Below are positions 8,208-17,582 of a stretch of DNA of 32,978 bases, in pieces. Position numbers and translations under genes: made by a program. Position 1 is the stretch's first letter, and each line of letters starts with the position of its first letter. The DNA comes from Syntrophomonas sp. GTDB taxonomy: Bacteria; Bacillota; Syntrophomonadia; Syntrophomonadales; Syntrophomonadaceae. Below the pieces are notes generated by a model that had not been told where the DNA came from, ran no database searches, and worked only from the letters and a program-made list of their open reading frames with translations. Location: NCBI GenBank assembly GCA_016841875.1, contig JAENYG010000031.1, positions 1 through 32,978 of the forward strand. The letters are read 5' to 3'.

Positions 8208-10973
8208 ATGGAACAGAGGATGAACGGCAGTACTATAAGACTGATCATATTTATATTGATCCTTGGGGTGCTGTCGCTTTTTACTGGACTATATGCGGAG
8301 TGGTTATGGTTTGATTCTGTAAACTATGGCAGTGTTTTTACTACCATATTAATGAGCAAAATAACACTTTACGCAACTTTATTCATATTTGGATTTCTCT
8401 TGTTCTATATCAATTTACAGATAACCCGAAAGAATATGGGTATAAGAGAAAAAGATGAAACTGCAGATGAGGGCAGAGAGGTTATTTATCTGGATCAGGA
8501 GAGACCTACACCGTGGCGAGGTTTTATGCAGGGGCCTTATGCAAAATGGATTTTTATAGGAATCAGCTTGTTCGGAGGATTCATCTTGAGCTCAGTGGCA
8601 GGCGATTATTGGATTGTGATACAGCAGTATTTGAATCGGGTACCGGTAGGAACACTTGATCCGGTATTTTCCAAAGACCTGGGATTTTATTTTTTTAATC
8701 TGAGTTTCTATCAATTTATATATAGTACGGTGATGACCGGCCTGATACTAGTCACTATTACCACTGGGGTAATATATGCCCTGAATGCTTCTTCTGATCT
8801 GCTTTTTGGCAACTGGAGCCAGTTTACCGTGGCTAAGAGCCATATAGCAATTTTAGTGGCATTCATATTTGGCTTAAAAGCCTGGGGATACGTCCTGTCT
8901 TCATATGGTATCCTTTTTTCACCAGAAGGAATCGTATTCGGAGCCACTTATACGGATATGTATGCCAGATTGCTGTCTTATAAAGTGCTGATGGTCATAT
9001 CGATTATCGTGGCTCTGCTTATTTTTATCAACATATTTGTAAAGAAATTTAACCTGGTATTGATAAGTGTTGGGGTATGGGTACTGGTAGCCATCGTTCT
9101 GGGTGGTATTTATCCTACGGTGATACAGAACTTCATCGTACAGCCCAACGAATTTAACAAAGAAAGACCCTACATTGAACGGGCGATAGAGTACACTCGA
9201 GCGGCGTATGGACTGGATAACGCGGAGATTCAGCAGTTTGATGTAGATAATAACCTGGATATTTATGATCCGGATCACAAAAGTACTATCGATAATATAA
9301 GATTATGGGACTGGCAGCCGTTAATGACCACTTATAAGAATCTACAGCAGCTGCGGCCTTATTACGTATTTGATGATGTAGATGTAGATCGTTACGTCAT
9401 TGACGGTAATTATAGACAGGTTATGGTGTCAGCCCGGGAGATTGATCAGGCAGAACTGCCGGAACAAGCCAAGACCTGGATAAACCAGCGCCTGATGTAC
9501 ACCCACGGTTACGGCCTGGTAGTAAGCCCGGTCACTGAAGTGGCGGAAGAAGGCTTCCCGGAATTTTTTGTAAAAGACATCCCTCCGAGAGTAACTACTG
9601 ATTTGACCATGGCAAGACCGGAAATTTATTTTGGAGAAGTGACTAATAATTACGTTATCGTCAATACCCTGCAAAAGGAATTCGATTATCCAATGGGAGA
9701 ACAGAACGTATACGCTACCTATGAAGGGGATAATGGGATAAAAGTAAACTCCATCTTCAGGAAGCTGGCATTTTCCTGGGTATTGAAGGATTACAAAATG
9801 ATGCTGTCTTCACAGGTCACCAATGACAGCCAGATTTTAATGAATCGAAATATTGTTGATAGAGTGAAGATGGTGGCACCGTATCTGGGATATGATTCTG
9901 ATCCTTATATCGTCATTAACGATGACGGCAAGCTGTACTGGATTATCGATGCTTACACTTACACTAATAAATATCCTTATTCGGAGCCTTTTGACTCAGC
10001 CCGGAACAACTATCTGCGTAATTCAGTAAAAGTTACCGTAGATGCTTATACTGGAGATATGGTGTTTTATATAGCTGATCAAGAAGATCCAATAATCAAG
10101 ACCTATGCGGCTATATTCCCGGAAACATATAAACCTATCAGTCAGATGCCAGCGGGGCTGAAGGCTCACGTCAGGTATCCGGTAGATATGTTTATGATCC
10201 AGGCCAATACCTACAAAACTTTCCATATGTCCGACCCGTATGTGTTTTATAATAAAGAAGACCCCTGGCTGATTCCTATGGAAGTGGTGGATGATAAGTC
10301 ACAGGCTATGGAACCTTATTATATAATCATGCGGCTTCCAGGGGAAGAAGAGGCAGAATATATTTTAATGATGCCTTTTACTCCAAAAAGCAGGCCCAAC
10401 ATGGTTGGATGGATGTGTGCTCGCATGGATGGGGACAATTATGGAAAACTGCTGGTCTACAACTTCCCTAAACAGGAGACCATCTATGGTCCCGAACAGA
10501 TAGAGTCCAGGATTAACCAGAATACGGAGATATCACAGCAGCTCAGCCTGTGGGATCAGAAGGGCTCCAGTGTATACCGCGGTAATCTGCTGGTAATTCC
10601 TATGGGTAAGTCTATCCTCTATGTAGAACCTATGTACCTGCAGGCAGATAGCAGTAAACTGCCCGAATTAAAACGGGTAATTGCAGGTTTCGGCAACAAG
10701 ACAGTGATGGAACCAACCCTGGATGAGGCTCTTATTGCATTATTTGGTAAAGGCAGCGAGGCAGAGCCAGGAGATACAGGTCAGGTTCCAGACGACACTT
10801 CTACTGTAAGCCCAGGTTCTGGCAGTGTTTCGGAACTTGCCAGACAGGCCCGCCTGTATTATGATCAGGCACAGGAAAGCCTGATGGCTGGTGATTGGAC
10901 TGCATATGGGAATAATCTTGAAAAACTTAAAGAAACACTTGCCCAACTGGAAGCAACAGCAGGTGTAGAATAA
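8208..10973 (+). CDS. UPF0182 family membrane protein
   Basis: A large membrane protein of unknown function, 921 residues from the ATG at 8208 (GGAGGA seven nt upstream; an earlier in-frame ATG at 8166 has no ribosome site). The first 300 residues hold about seven membrane helices, roughly at 11-31, 46-66, 110-130, 165-190, 212-232, 260-280 and 285-305. They are followed by the family hallmark [19 protein letters not shown] and a long extracytoplasmic domain with many aromatic and Asp residues. The C-terminus has an acidic/Ser linker ([15 protein letters not shown]) and a helical tail with repeating Leu. This matches UPF0182 in length and order of parts. It stands alone, with a hairpin behind it at 10995-11024. 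Confidence 0.9.
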   Translation: MEQRMNGSTIRLIIFILILGVLSLFTGLYAEWLWFDSVNYGSVFTTILMSKITLYATLFIFGFLLFYINLQITRKNMGIREKDETADEGREVIYLDQERPTPWRGFMQGPYAKWIFIGISLFGGFILSSVAGDYWIVIQQYLNRVPVGTLDPVFSKDLGFYFFNLSFYQFIYSTVMTGLILVTITTGVIYALNASSDLLFGNWSQFTVAKSHIAILVAFIFGLKAWGYVLSSYGILFSPEGIVFGATYTDMYARLLSYKVLMVISIIVALLIFINIFVKKFNLVLISVGVWVLVAIVLGGIYPTVIQNFIVQPNEFNKERPYIERAIEYTRAAYGLDNAEIQQFDVDNNLDIYDPDHKSTIDNIRLWDWQPLMTTYKNLQQLRPYYVFDDVDVDRYVIDGNYRQVMVSAREIDQAELPEQAKTWINQRLMYTHGYGLVVSPVTEVAEEGFPEFFVKDIPPRVTTDLTMARPEIYFGEVTNNYVIVNTLQKEFDYPMGEQNVYATYEGDNGIKVNSIFRKLAFSWVLKDYKMMLSSQVTNDSQILMNRNIVDRVKMVAPYLGYDSDPYIVINDDGKLYWIIDAYTYTNKYPYSEPFDSARNNYLRNSVKVTVDAYTGDMVFYIADQEDPIIKTYAAIFPETYKPISQMPAGLKAHVRYPVDMFMIQANTYKTFHMSDPYVFYNKEDPWLIPMEVVDDKSQAMEPYYIIMRLPGEEEAEYILMMPFTPKSRPNMVGWMCARMDGDNYGKLLVYNFPKQETIYGPEQIESRINQNTEISQQLSLWDQKGSSVYRGNLLVIPMGKSILYVEPMYLQADSSKLPELKRVIAGFGNKTVMEPTLDEALIALFGKGSEAEPGDTGQVPDDTSTVSPGSGSVSELARQARLYYDQAQESLMAGDWTAYGNNLEKLKETLAQLEATAGVE

Positions 10974-10994
10974 CTAACGCAGCTAGAGTTTTAC

Positions 10995-11024
10995 TATGCC
11001 CCGGTCATTGTTGACCGGGGCATA
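10995..11024. terminator. GC-rich hairpin after the UPF0182 gene
   Basis: A 13-bp perfect stem, TATGCCCCGGTCA / TGACCGGGGCATA, with loop TTGT. It sits between the UPF0182 gene and the hydrolase. No clear T-run follows on either strand, so it may be a weak terminator or a mRNA 3'-end stabiliser. Confidence 0.5.
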
Positions 11025-11066
11025 ATTGATGCTAGGAATATAACTATATACAGGAGGATTCAGCAA

Positions 11067-11615
11067 GTGTCTAAAAAAACTAAAATTGTCTGCCTGGGGG
11101 ACAGCATAACCTGGGGCTTTCCATTCGGACCCACGGCTTCCTGGGTCACCATGCTTAAAGATAGCTTGGGAGTAGAAGTGATCAATAAAGGTATTAACGG
11201 CAATACAACCAGTGATATGCTGCGCCGTTTTGATAGAGCAGTTGTGAGTTATGAACCTACCCATGTTGTAATTATGGGTGGATCTAATGATGTTCTGATG
11301 GCGGAATCATTTGATAGAATCGTAACCAATATTCACTTGATGGCGGAAAAGGCCGAAGAGAATGGCATACAAGTAATATTCGGACTTCCTGTCGCGATCG
11401 ATGACAAGTACCTCGAGGGTCTGCTGGTCAGAATCAGAGATTGGATGAGAAACTACGCAGAGAAAAAAGAGATTCCAGTCATTCCGTTTAACCGGGCCTT
11501 TTATGACCAAAACGGTCGGCTGAGAACTGAATTGCTGCTGCTGGACGGAGCTCATCCAGCAGTAGAAGGATACCAGGAAATGTTTAAACAAATAGATCTA
11601 AATATTTTCAAATGA
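11067..11615 (+). CDS. SGNH/GDSL hydrolase
   Basis: A 182-residue esterase or lipase of the SGNH superfamily. Block I is VCLGDSITWGF with the catalytic Ser; block II Gly lies in KGINGNTTSDMLRR; block III is IMGGSNDVL with the oxyanion Asn; block V is DGAHPAVEGY with the Asp-x-x-His pair. No signal peptide is seen, so it is likely a cytosolic arylesterase or thioesterase of the TesA-like type; the substrate is unknown. The start is GTG at 11067, with AGGAGG eight to nine nt upstream. A GC-rich hairpin separates it from the UPF0182 gene, and it converges on the minus-strand gene at 11648. Confidence 0.88.
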   Translation: MSKKTKIVCLGDSITWGFPFGPTASWVTMLKDSLGVEVINKGINGNTTSDMLRRFDRAVVSYEPTHVVIMGGSNDVLMAESFDRIVTNIHLMAEKAEENGIQVIFGLPVAIDDKYLEGLLVRIRDWMRNYAEKKEIPVIPFNRAFYDQNGRLRTELLLLDGAHPAVEGYQEMFKQIDLNIFK

Positions 11616-11647
11616 TATTAACCTGGGGCCTGCCAGGTCGAGAATAA

Positions 11648-12637
11648 TTAAACACTGGGTGGAACCTGCTCGGAGGGTAATGGTTTAATCATGAGAATTT
11701 CGATATTATCCTGGTTTTTAGAAAAGATCTTGATACGAGCCTGGGGTTCTAGTTTAGCATCACTGTATCTCGCCATGATCGATGCCGCGTATTCCAGATC
11801 ATTCCTGCTCAGTTCATTTATCATACACCGAACAACTGCCAGAGGTCCCGGTCTGTCTGCTACCTTCAGCAGCAGATCAGAATCCAGCACGATATTTGCA
11901 AGCCGGTCGTTCTCGGAACGATTTCGACCTACTACCAGAAGTATTCCATCCGCTATATAGAAATGCCGACCCAGCCTTAAAATCTGCATCTGCAGGGGAG
12001 ATGGCTCAATTTCAAACTGAAGCATCTGTCGCAGACGGTTGGCAAAATTAGATTCGGTCAACAGGCACCCTCCGGCTGGGGAGGGATAATCTTCTAGGTC
12101 GTATTTATCGGCCAGCTCCATCTGACGGGTACGTCCCCGTCCATTAATATCCAGAAGTTGTTCGCGGTCTATCCATCCTTCCCGTTCGGGAATGGTTTCG
12201 TCCAGCAGTCTGCCTGATAGGGGCCTGACTACATAACCTTTGAATCCGGATAATTTATCGACCGCATTTAAGGCGGAGCGGTTCTGGCTCATAGGTCGTT
12301 GGCCCACCACTTCTCCGGTGACCATGAATGAAGCTCCTAGTTTTTCCATCAGTTTACCGGCAGTATGGAGCATATAAGCATGACAGTCGATACAAGGATT
12401 AAAATTCTTTCCATAGCCATAAACTGGATTTAACAATACTCTGGGGATGTAATCTTCGCTTATATCTATGTCTAAAAACTCAATTCCCAAATCCTGCGCA
12501 GCTTTGTTTATATCCTGACTGCCGCTGAAAAAAGGGGTGGTAAAGTGGATCCCAATTATTTCAATACCCTGTTCTTTGATTAGTACTGCGGCCAGCTGTG
12601 AATCCAGGCCACCCGAAAATAAACTTAATGCTTTCAA
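11648..12637 (-). CDS. PP-loop tRNA thiolation-type enzyme
   Basis: An adenylating PP-loop enzyme, 329 residues from the preferred start. The N-terminal ATP-binding motif is LFSGGLDSQLA, a CxxC pair lies in NPCIDCHAY, then TGEVVGQRPMSQNRSAL, and a further Cys in SPAGGCLLTE. The C-terminal third (from about LRLGRHFYIADGILLVVGRNRSEN) resembles the NFACT-R/DUF814-type RNA-binding domain found fused to such enzymes. ThiI/MnmA relatives use this chemistry to put sulfur on tRNA uridines; the target base is not known. The ATG at 12658 would swallow the ribosome site AAGGAGA, so TTG at 12637, nine nt after it, is preferred. It follows the DUF523 gene on the same strand after a palindrome, probably as one transcript. 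Confidence 0.78.
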   Translation of the reverse strand: MKALSLFSGGLDSQLAAVLIKEQGIEIIGIHFTTPFFSGSQDINKAAQDLGIEFLDIDISEDYIPRVLLNPVYGYGKNFNPCIDCHAYMLHTAGKLMEKLGASFMVTGEVVGQRPMSQNRSALNAVDKLSGFKGYVVRPLSGRLLDETIPEREGWIDREQLLDINGRGRTRQMELADKYDLEDYPSPAGGCLLTESNFANRLRQMLQFEIEPSPLQMQILRLGRHFYIADGILLVVGRNRSENDRLANIVLDSDLLLKVADRPGPLAVVRCMINELSRNDLEYAASIMARYSDAKLEPQARIKIFSKNQDNIEILMIKPLPSEQVPPSV

Positions 12638-12662
12638 ACCATTCATTCTCCTTATCAATGAT

Positions 12663-12693
12663 AATAAGTTCGGTACCAGGTACCGAACTTATT
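12663..12693. repeat. Perfect intercistronic palindrome
   Basis: Arms AATAAGTTCGGTACC and GGTACCGAACTTATT, 15 bp each, around a single A. The stop codon of the DUF523 gene (12689-12691, minus strand) lies inside it and the ribosome site of the PP-loop gene begins about 15 nt further on. No T-run follows, so it looks more like an RNA-processing or protein-binding site than a terminator. Confidence 0.7.
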
Positions 12694-13165
12694 TAGGATT
12701 AGTCGTTAGAAAATCGGTTTCATTTACCACCTGGATGCCATGTTTGCGCAGGAGAGCGGCAGTAACTCCATCACCTTTAATAAGATGCGAGGAGAAAGTA
12801 CCATCATAAATATATCCGCATCCACAGGAAGGACTTCTGCTTTGAAATATAGCCTCTTTTATTCCTTTATCAGCAGCCATTTCCAGAACTAGTTCAGCAC
12901 CTTTCATGAAGGCTTCCGTCAAATCCCGAGCATCATCGGATTTAACTCGGGCTTTTCCAGCAAGAACATCCATACCGGTACCGCCAATGATCTCACAGGC
13001 AGGCCTGGGAGTAGGAAGTCCTCCCATTTGTTCAGGGCATACCGGTAGGACCTGATTGCGGGACAGCATTGCCTCGAAAACTGGATTTGAGTTGTTTTTT
13101 CCGTTGTATTTACAATTTATACCACAGAGACAGGCACTGATCAATTTCAATTTATTCATCTCCAT
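12689..13165 (-). CDS. DUF523 / TudS-type desulfidase
   Basis: A 158-residue member of DUF523, the family that includes the thiouracil desulfidase TudS, a 4Fe-4S enzyme that removes sulfur from thiolated uracil. The conserved motifs are all there: SACLCGINCKYNG near the N-terminus, PVCPEQMGGLPTPRP (Cys43), and SRSPSCGCGYIYDGTF (Cys114/116), which supply the cluster cysteines. No signal peptide. It is the promoter-proximal partner of the PP-loop gene, about 50 nt upstream of that gene's preferred start. The start is uncertain: ATG at 13165, ATG at 13159, or TTG at 13150 placed nine nt after GGAG. Activity on free thiouracil rather than another thiolated compound is inferred from the family. 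Confidence 0.85.
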   Translation of the reverse strand: MEMNKLKLISACLCGINCKYNGKNNSNPVFEAMLSRNQVLPVCPEQMGGLPTPRPACEIIGGTGMDVLAGKARVKSDDARDLTEAFMKGAELVLEMAADKGIKEAIFQSRSPSCGCGYIYDGTFSSHLIKGDGVTAALLRKHGIQVVNETDFLTTNPK

Positions 13166-13283
13166 TTTTAAGATTCTTTGATCCAGAAAGATAATGAGAC
13201 AGGCATTACCTTATTAATATTATCAAATATGAAGCCTTTTTCATATTATAAGGTACAAAACTGTAAAAAATGGTGGTATTAAG

Positions 13284-14639
13284 ATGTCTGAATTTAAAAT
13301 GATTACTGCTCGAAACAGCCAGAAAACATCGGCTAATACGGTATTGATCAGTAAGAATATTGCTGATCAGTATGATATTAAGGATAATCAGCAAATAAGC
13401 ATTATTGTTGCCAGCATGCGAAAAGACTATACAGCAAAAATTGTCAGCAGCACTAAGCTTAAAGACTCTCTATTTTTTGCACCTAACACCTTAAGGAAGC
13501 TCTACCTCACATCGGGGCGCAGATATGGCGCCCGTATAGATGATAAAGAAATAAAATTGGGTCCCGTGGTAGGGATAATGTCCGACGTATATGGGGAGAA
13601 CGGCAAACCCTTTGGAGCTCAGTCATTTTTTATTCGCCAGTTGATAAGCAGCGGAAGAAGACTGGGTCAAATATGTTTCGGCTTCAGCCCTTATGGTATT
13701 AACTGGAACAATAAGACTATAAGCGGGTACACCATTGGCAGTCAGGAATGGGTAAAAAATGTATTCCCGCTTCCAGATGTGATATATCCCAGGGAGAGGG
13801 CTTATTCAAGCTCTGCCAGGAGGATTCGAAATCGTTTGGAAAGCCAGGGGGCCAAACTAATCAATCCGTCATTGATCGGAAAATGGCAGACCTATAAAAT
13901 ACTTAGTAAAAACCCGCATCTCGTACCGTATATTCCAGATACCCGGCTGATAACCAGTTTCAAACAGATAGAAAGCATGGTGAAGAAGTACCAGGCTGTA
14001 TATTTGAAACCTGTTAACGGCTCGCAGGGTAAAAATATAGTTAAAGTCACAAAAAAGAGGGGAAGTTTAGGATATGATTACCAGTATGTACTGAACAATA
14101 AAGTCTTTCGTGGTAGTGCCTCCAATCTTCAGCAGCTAAGGCGTTACTTGAGCAGAATAATGGGAAATCGCACTTACATTGTGCAAAAACAGATTAATCT
14201 TATCCGTTCCGGCGGGAGTATACTTGATGTCCGGATACTGGTGCAAAAAGATAACAGCGGACAATGGGGTATAACTGGAATGGCTGGCAGAGTCGGCCGT
14301 AAAGGCGCGATTACCAGCAATATATCATCAGGCGGCCATGGCAGGAAGGTAAGGGACGTACTAAAACGAAATTTCGATGATGATGAGAAAGTGGAAGAGA
14401 TCATTGAGAAGATAAGGAAAATAGCCGTGGAATCTGCTAAGACCCTGGAAGAAACTATTGGTAAGGCGGGTGAAATGGGTATAGACATCGGAGTCGACCA
14501 GAAGGGTGAAGTATGGTTTATAGAAGCCAACCTTAGACCAGCCAGGCAGGTGTTCACGTTAATAGGGGAGAGAAATACCAGGATGAAATCAGTCGTCACA
14601 CCCTTATTATATGCCCGCCATCTGGCTAATTTTGATTGA
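13284..14639 (+). CDS. YheC/YheD-type ATP-grasp ligase (1)
   Basis: A 451-residue protein of the YheC/YheD family, known in Bacillus as endospore coat-associated and predicted to be ATP-dependent carboxylate-amine ligases. The N-terminal half holds a beta-rich domain and the family segment KLGPVVGIMSDVYG (about 91-104) and LPDVIYPR (about 163-170). The ATP-grasp part begins near NPSLIGKWQTYKIL, with lysine and glycine-rich loop YLKPVNGSQGKN (240-251), LDVRILVQKD (314-323) and the metal-binding FIEANLRPAR (412-421). The last motif deviates from the EVNSKP seen in its two paralogues. The ribosome site is GGTGGT; the second copy follows 13 nt after the stop. Substrate unknown. Confidence 0.85.
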   Translation: MSEFKMITARNSQKTSANTVLISKNIADQYDIKDNQQISIIVASMRKDYTAKIVSSTKLKDSLFFAPNTLRKLYLTSGRRYGARIDDKEIKLGPVVGIMSDVYGENGKPFGAQSFFIRQLISSGRRLGQICFGFSPYGINWNNKTISGYTIGSQEWVKNVFPLPDVIYPRERAYSSSARRIRNRLESQGAKLINPSLIGKWQTYKILSKNPHLVPYIPDTRLITSFKQIESMVKKYQAVYLKPVNGSQGKNIVKVTKKRGSLGYDYQYVLNNKVFRGSASNLQQLRRYLSRIMGNRTYIVQKQINLIRSGGSILDVRILVQKDNSGQWGITGMAGRVGRKGAITSNISSGGHGRKVRDVLKRNFDDDEKVEEIIEKIRKIAVESAKTLEETIGKAGEMGIDIGVDQKGEVWFIEANLRPARQVFTLIGERNTRMKSVVTPLLYARHLANFD

Positions 14640-14652
14640 GTGAGGTTGATGG

Positions 14653-16023
14653 ATGTCTATGACAAGAGAAATTTGTATTTCAGAGATGCTAGTAAATAAA
14701 TACTATATACCCCGGGTGAATATAGTCAAAGTTAGATTGGGAGGCATAGTAGCCGAAAGCAGATTGAAAATCAAGGATAATATGACTGGATACCAGGTAT
14801 CACCCTCCCTGGCCAGAGACCTGCATCTTAAGGGCAGCAAGAAACTCAGATTGAGATACGATAGTGAAGAGGATATGATTCATCTGGGACCAGTGATCGG
14901 GATATTGGCAACAGCTCTGCCCAACCGGGCTAACTTAGAAGAATTGGATCCCACCAGTCTGCAGGCAGAATTAACCTACCTGAGCCATATTGGCAGAACC
15001 ATCGCCGGGATGGTCTATATATTTTTGCCTGCATCAGTAAATTGGAGCAGCAAAAGCGTAAAGGGTTATAATTACCGGTTTTTAAGTGCCGACCGAGGAG
15101 TATGGGAATCATCCTCATATCCTCTTCCAGATGTAGTATACAATCGAATCTCCAGCAGAAGAAGTGAAATCAGAAATAGTGTCCAATCAACTCTTCAAAT
15201 GCTGAAGGAACTGCCCTATACTAAAGTTTTCAATCCATCATATCTCAATAAGTGGCAGGTTTATCAAACCCTTGCACAAAATCTATTCCTGAAACCCTAT
15301 TTACCGGAAACCCGAAAATTAAGTGAACAGAGCCTGGAGGAAATGCTGACCAAATATAGTGTGCTGTACCTTAAACCGAGTAATGGAAGCCTGGGTATTG
15401 GTATCATCAAAGTAAATAAACTGGCCGAAAACAACCTGAAATTCACGGTTTTTTCTCGGAGCAGGATAAATGGCAGTACCGATAATGCTGCCCAAATAAT
15501 GAAAAAGACCAGCGTATATCGAAAAGAAAAACCATATATCGTGCAGCAGGGATTGGACCTGACCCGATATCATGGTTCAGTGTTCGATATTCGCATTATT
15601 TATCAAAAGAATGGCCGCGGAGAATGGCAGATTGGCAAAAAATTTGCCCGAATAGCTCCCGGAAGAAGCAGTATCTCAAATCTCAGCCGAGGAGGGCGAG
15701 TGGTCACCAGCAGGAGTTTATTCAAATCGCTTTACAAAAAGAAAAGCCTGATCGAAGAAAAGAACGCTAAAATAAAAGAGCTCTGCCAGCGAGTAGCAGT
15801 TACTCTGGATGCGGAAAGCAACGGTAATTTTGGGGAACTGGGGCTGGATATCGGAATAGATAAAAAGGGTTGGCCCTGGCTGATAGAAGTCAATTCGAAG
15901 CCCAGAAAAACGACAGAAACTGAGGCATCACAAATTATTATGCGTAATTCATTTAAAAGACCTCTGGAATATGGATCTTATCTGGCTGGTTTCCCGGTTA
16001 AGGCCATCCCAAGTGATTCATAG
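14653..16023 (+). CDS. YheC/YheD-type ATP-grasp ligase (2)
   Basis: The second tandem copy, 456 residues, same architecture and clearly homologous to its neighbours. It has an N-terminal domain with HLGPVIGILATALP, LPDVVYNRISS, the ATP-grasp loop YLKPSNGSLGIGIIKV, FDIRIIYQKN, and an intact metal-binding motif LGLDIGIDKKGWPWLIEVNS. Basic overall. The start ATG at 14653 follows GAGGTTGATGG; it lies 13 nt after copy 1, so the two are in one operon and were probably produced by duplication followed by marked divergence. It is expected to activate a carboxylate with ATP and join it to an amine. No signal peptide; it acts in the cytosol, likely the mother cell if the spore-coat link holds. Confidence 0.85.
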   Translation: MSMTREICISEMLVNKYYIPRVNIVKVRLGGIVAESRLKIKDNMTGYQVSPSLARDLHLKGSKKLRLRYDSEEDMIHLGPVIGILATALPNRANLEELDPTSLQAELTYLSHIGRTIAGMVYIFLPASVNWSSKSVKGYNYRFLSADRGVWESSSYPLPDVVYNRISSRRSEIRNSVQSTLQMLKELPYTKVFNPSYLNKWQVYQTLAQNLFLKPYLPETRKLSEQSLEEMLTKYSVLYLKPSNGSLGIGIIKVNKLAENNLKFTVFSRSRINGSTDNAAQIMKKTSVYRKEKPYIVQQGLDLTRYHGSVFDIRIIYQKNGRGEWQIGKKFARIAPGRSSISNLSRGGRVVTSRSLFKSLYKKKSLIEEKNAKIKELCQRVAVTLDAESNGNFGELGLDIGIDKKGWPWLIEVNSKPRKTTETEASQIIMRNSFKRPLEYGSYLAGFPVKAIPSDS

Positions 16024-16198
16024 AATTGCTCAGGCAGGCTTGTTAGGTGCACTTGGGGCAGGCTGCTATTTAAGGTTGGTCTATCAGGGTTCCTTCTTGC
16101 GTATTTATGCGGGACAAGACAATTTCTGTTATTATATAATTAAAATAAAGTCTGGCAGGGAACCAGAGGTAACCCTCTGGGAGAAACGACAGGCTTGA
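16013..16198 (+). CDS. Possible small protein, uncertain
   Basis: A 61-residue reading frame that overlaps the end of ligase 2 by 11 nt, from GTG at 16013. It would read VIHRIAQAGLLGALGAGC..., with a short hydrophobic, Gly/Ala-rich start and a basic C-terminal half (KIKSGREPEVTLWEKRQA). TTAAGG lies about nine nt before the GTG, a weak ribosome site. Codon use looks coding-like and the frame fills most of the gap before htrA. I do not recognise it, and it may be a chance open frame. Confidence 0.35.
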   Translation: MIHRIAQAGLLGALGAGCYLRLVYQGSFLRIYAGQDNFCYYIIKIKSGREPEVTLWEKRQA

Positions 16199-16257
16199 TT
16201 TTATTAGCAAACAAAAAAAGCTGATCTAGCATCCTTAATAAGGAAAGGAGAGAGATT

Positions 16258-17418
16258 GTGAACACAGGGAATGGAACCCCAGGATGGTTTAAAGCGTTAT
16301 TAATTGTACTTGTACTTGCTCTAATTACCTGTTGTGGTCTATTGATTAATTTCAGCAGTGTAGTAGAAGATATAAGACAGCAGGATTCTATAGCAGATGA
16401 TTCAGCTAAAACCGATCAAGCGGATACATCCAACAACAGCTCATCTTCTGTTATCATAGGGCCTAATGACATCGCCGATATGGTTGAATTGGTAAGCCCA
16501 TCAGTGGTAAATGTTGAATCAAGCAGAGAAGTCAGCGGGTCCAGATACTTTTATAACCAACCTTTCTTCAACGAATTTTTTGGAGATACCAACCCTAATA
16601 TAGAAAACAGCATCGGTACAGGTTTCATTATAAGTAAAGAAGGACATATTGCTACTAATCAGCACGTAATTGATGGGGCTGATGAAATTCTGGTTAATCT
16701 GAACGATGGTCGCCAGTTAAAGGCAGAAGTAGTGGGACAAGACTATGAAATGGACCTGGCTATACTAAAGATAGAGGTTGGAGACGATTTGATTCCATTA
16801 AAAATTGGCAATTCAGACCAGTTAAGGGTAGGAGAATGGGTAATTGCTATCGGTAATCCATATGGTCTAGACCATACAGTTACTGCAGGGGTAGTTAGCG
16901 CCAAGGGAAGGCCCATGCAGATTGAAAACCGCATTTACAAAGATTTAATACAGACCGATGCGGCAATTAATCCAGGTAACAGTGGCGGTCCCCTGCTCAA
17001 CACCAAAGGGGAAGTGGTGGGCATAAACACCGCCGTAAACGCCCAAGCCCAGGGAATTGGATTTGCAATTTCTATTAACACAGCAGGAGATGTGCTGGAT
17101 GAGTTGATTAAAAATGGGAAGGTTATCAGACCCTATATAGGAATTTATCTGCAGCCGGTGGATGAGGACATAGCCAAATACTTAAATGTAGAGAACAAAG
17201 GCATAGTGGTAGTTGGGGTTGAGCCTGAATCGCCTGCTTCAAAAGCTGGTATCATAAAATATGATGTTATAACTAAAATAAATGAAAAGCCAGTAAATAA
17301 TTATGATGAACTTCAGATAATATTAAAAGAACATGAAGTAGGAGACACCATTATGTTGGAAGTGATCAGGGAAGGAAGGCCGACGGTTGTTTCACTTAAA
17401 TTGGCAGAGAAACCCTGA
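16258..17418 (+). CDS. htrA: HtrA/DegP-type serine protease
   Basis: A membrane-anchored surface protease and chaperone of the HtrA family, 386 residues. Residues about 12-32 form one membrane helix, then a Ser/Asp/Asn-rich linker. The trypsin-like domain shows H136 (TNQHVIDGA), D166 (EMDLAIL) and S242 (NPGNSGGPLL), the full catalytic triad. One PDZ domain follows from about 290 (YIGIYLQPV ... GIVVVGVEPESPASKAG ... VRE). It would degrade or refold damaged proteins outside the membrane. The start is GTG at 16258 with AAGGAG seven nt upstream. It lies 3' of the YheC/YheD pair, but a 234-nt gap, part of it holding a doubtful small frame, makes co-transcription uncertain. Confidence 0.93.
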   Translation: MNTGNGTPGWFKALLIVLVLALITCCGLLINFSSVVEDIRQQDSIADDSAKTDQADTSNNSSSSVIIGPNDIADMVELVSPSVVNVESSREVSGSRYFYNQPFFNEFFGDTNPNIENSIGTGFIISKEGHIATNQHVIDGADEILVNLNDGRQLKAEVVGQDYEMDLAILKIEVGDDLIPLKIGNSDQLRVGEWVIAIGNPYGLDHTVTAGVVSAKGRPMQIENRIYKDLIQTDAAINPGNSGGPLLNTKGEVVGINTAVNAQAQGIGFAISINTAGDVLDELIKNGKVIRPYIGIYLQPVDEDIAKYLNVENKGIVVVGVEPESPASKAGIIKYDVITKINEKPVNNYDELQIILKEHEVGDTIMLEVIREGRPTVVSLKLAEKP

Positions 17419-17582
17419 TATTGACAGGAGAATGCTTTTGTATAGAGAATTATATAAATCAAGATAATATCAGCAGCAGGAGATCCATTAAGAATTAAGG
17501 GTTGCTTGGCAGCCATGACTGATTTATTAAAAAAAGCTGGGAATACAAATCATAAGGTTTTATATAAGGAGGGAAACTCTCA

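Noticed and set aside
17432..17467. Short leader-peptide-like frame before pfkA (ATG, 11 codons)
   Set aside because: AGGAG is only one nt before the ATG, too close for initiation, and no attenuator hairpin with T-run follows.
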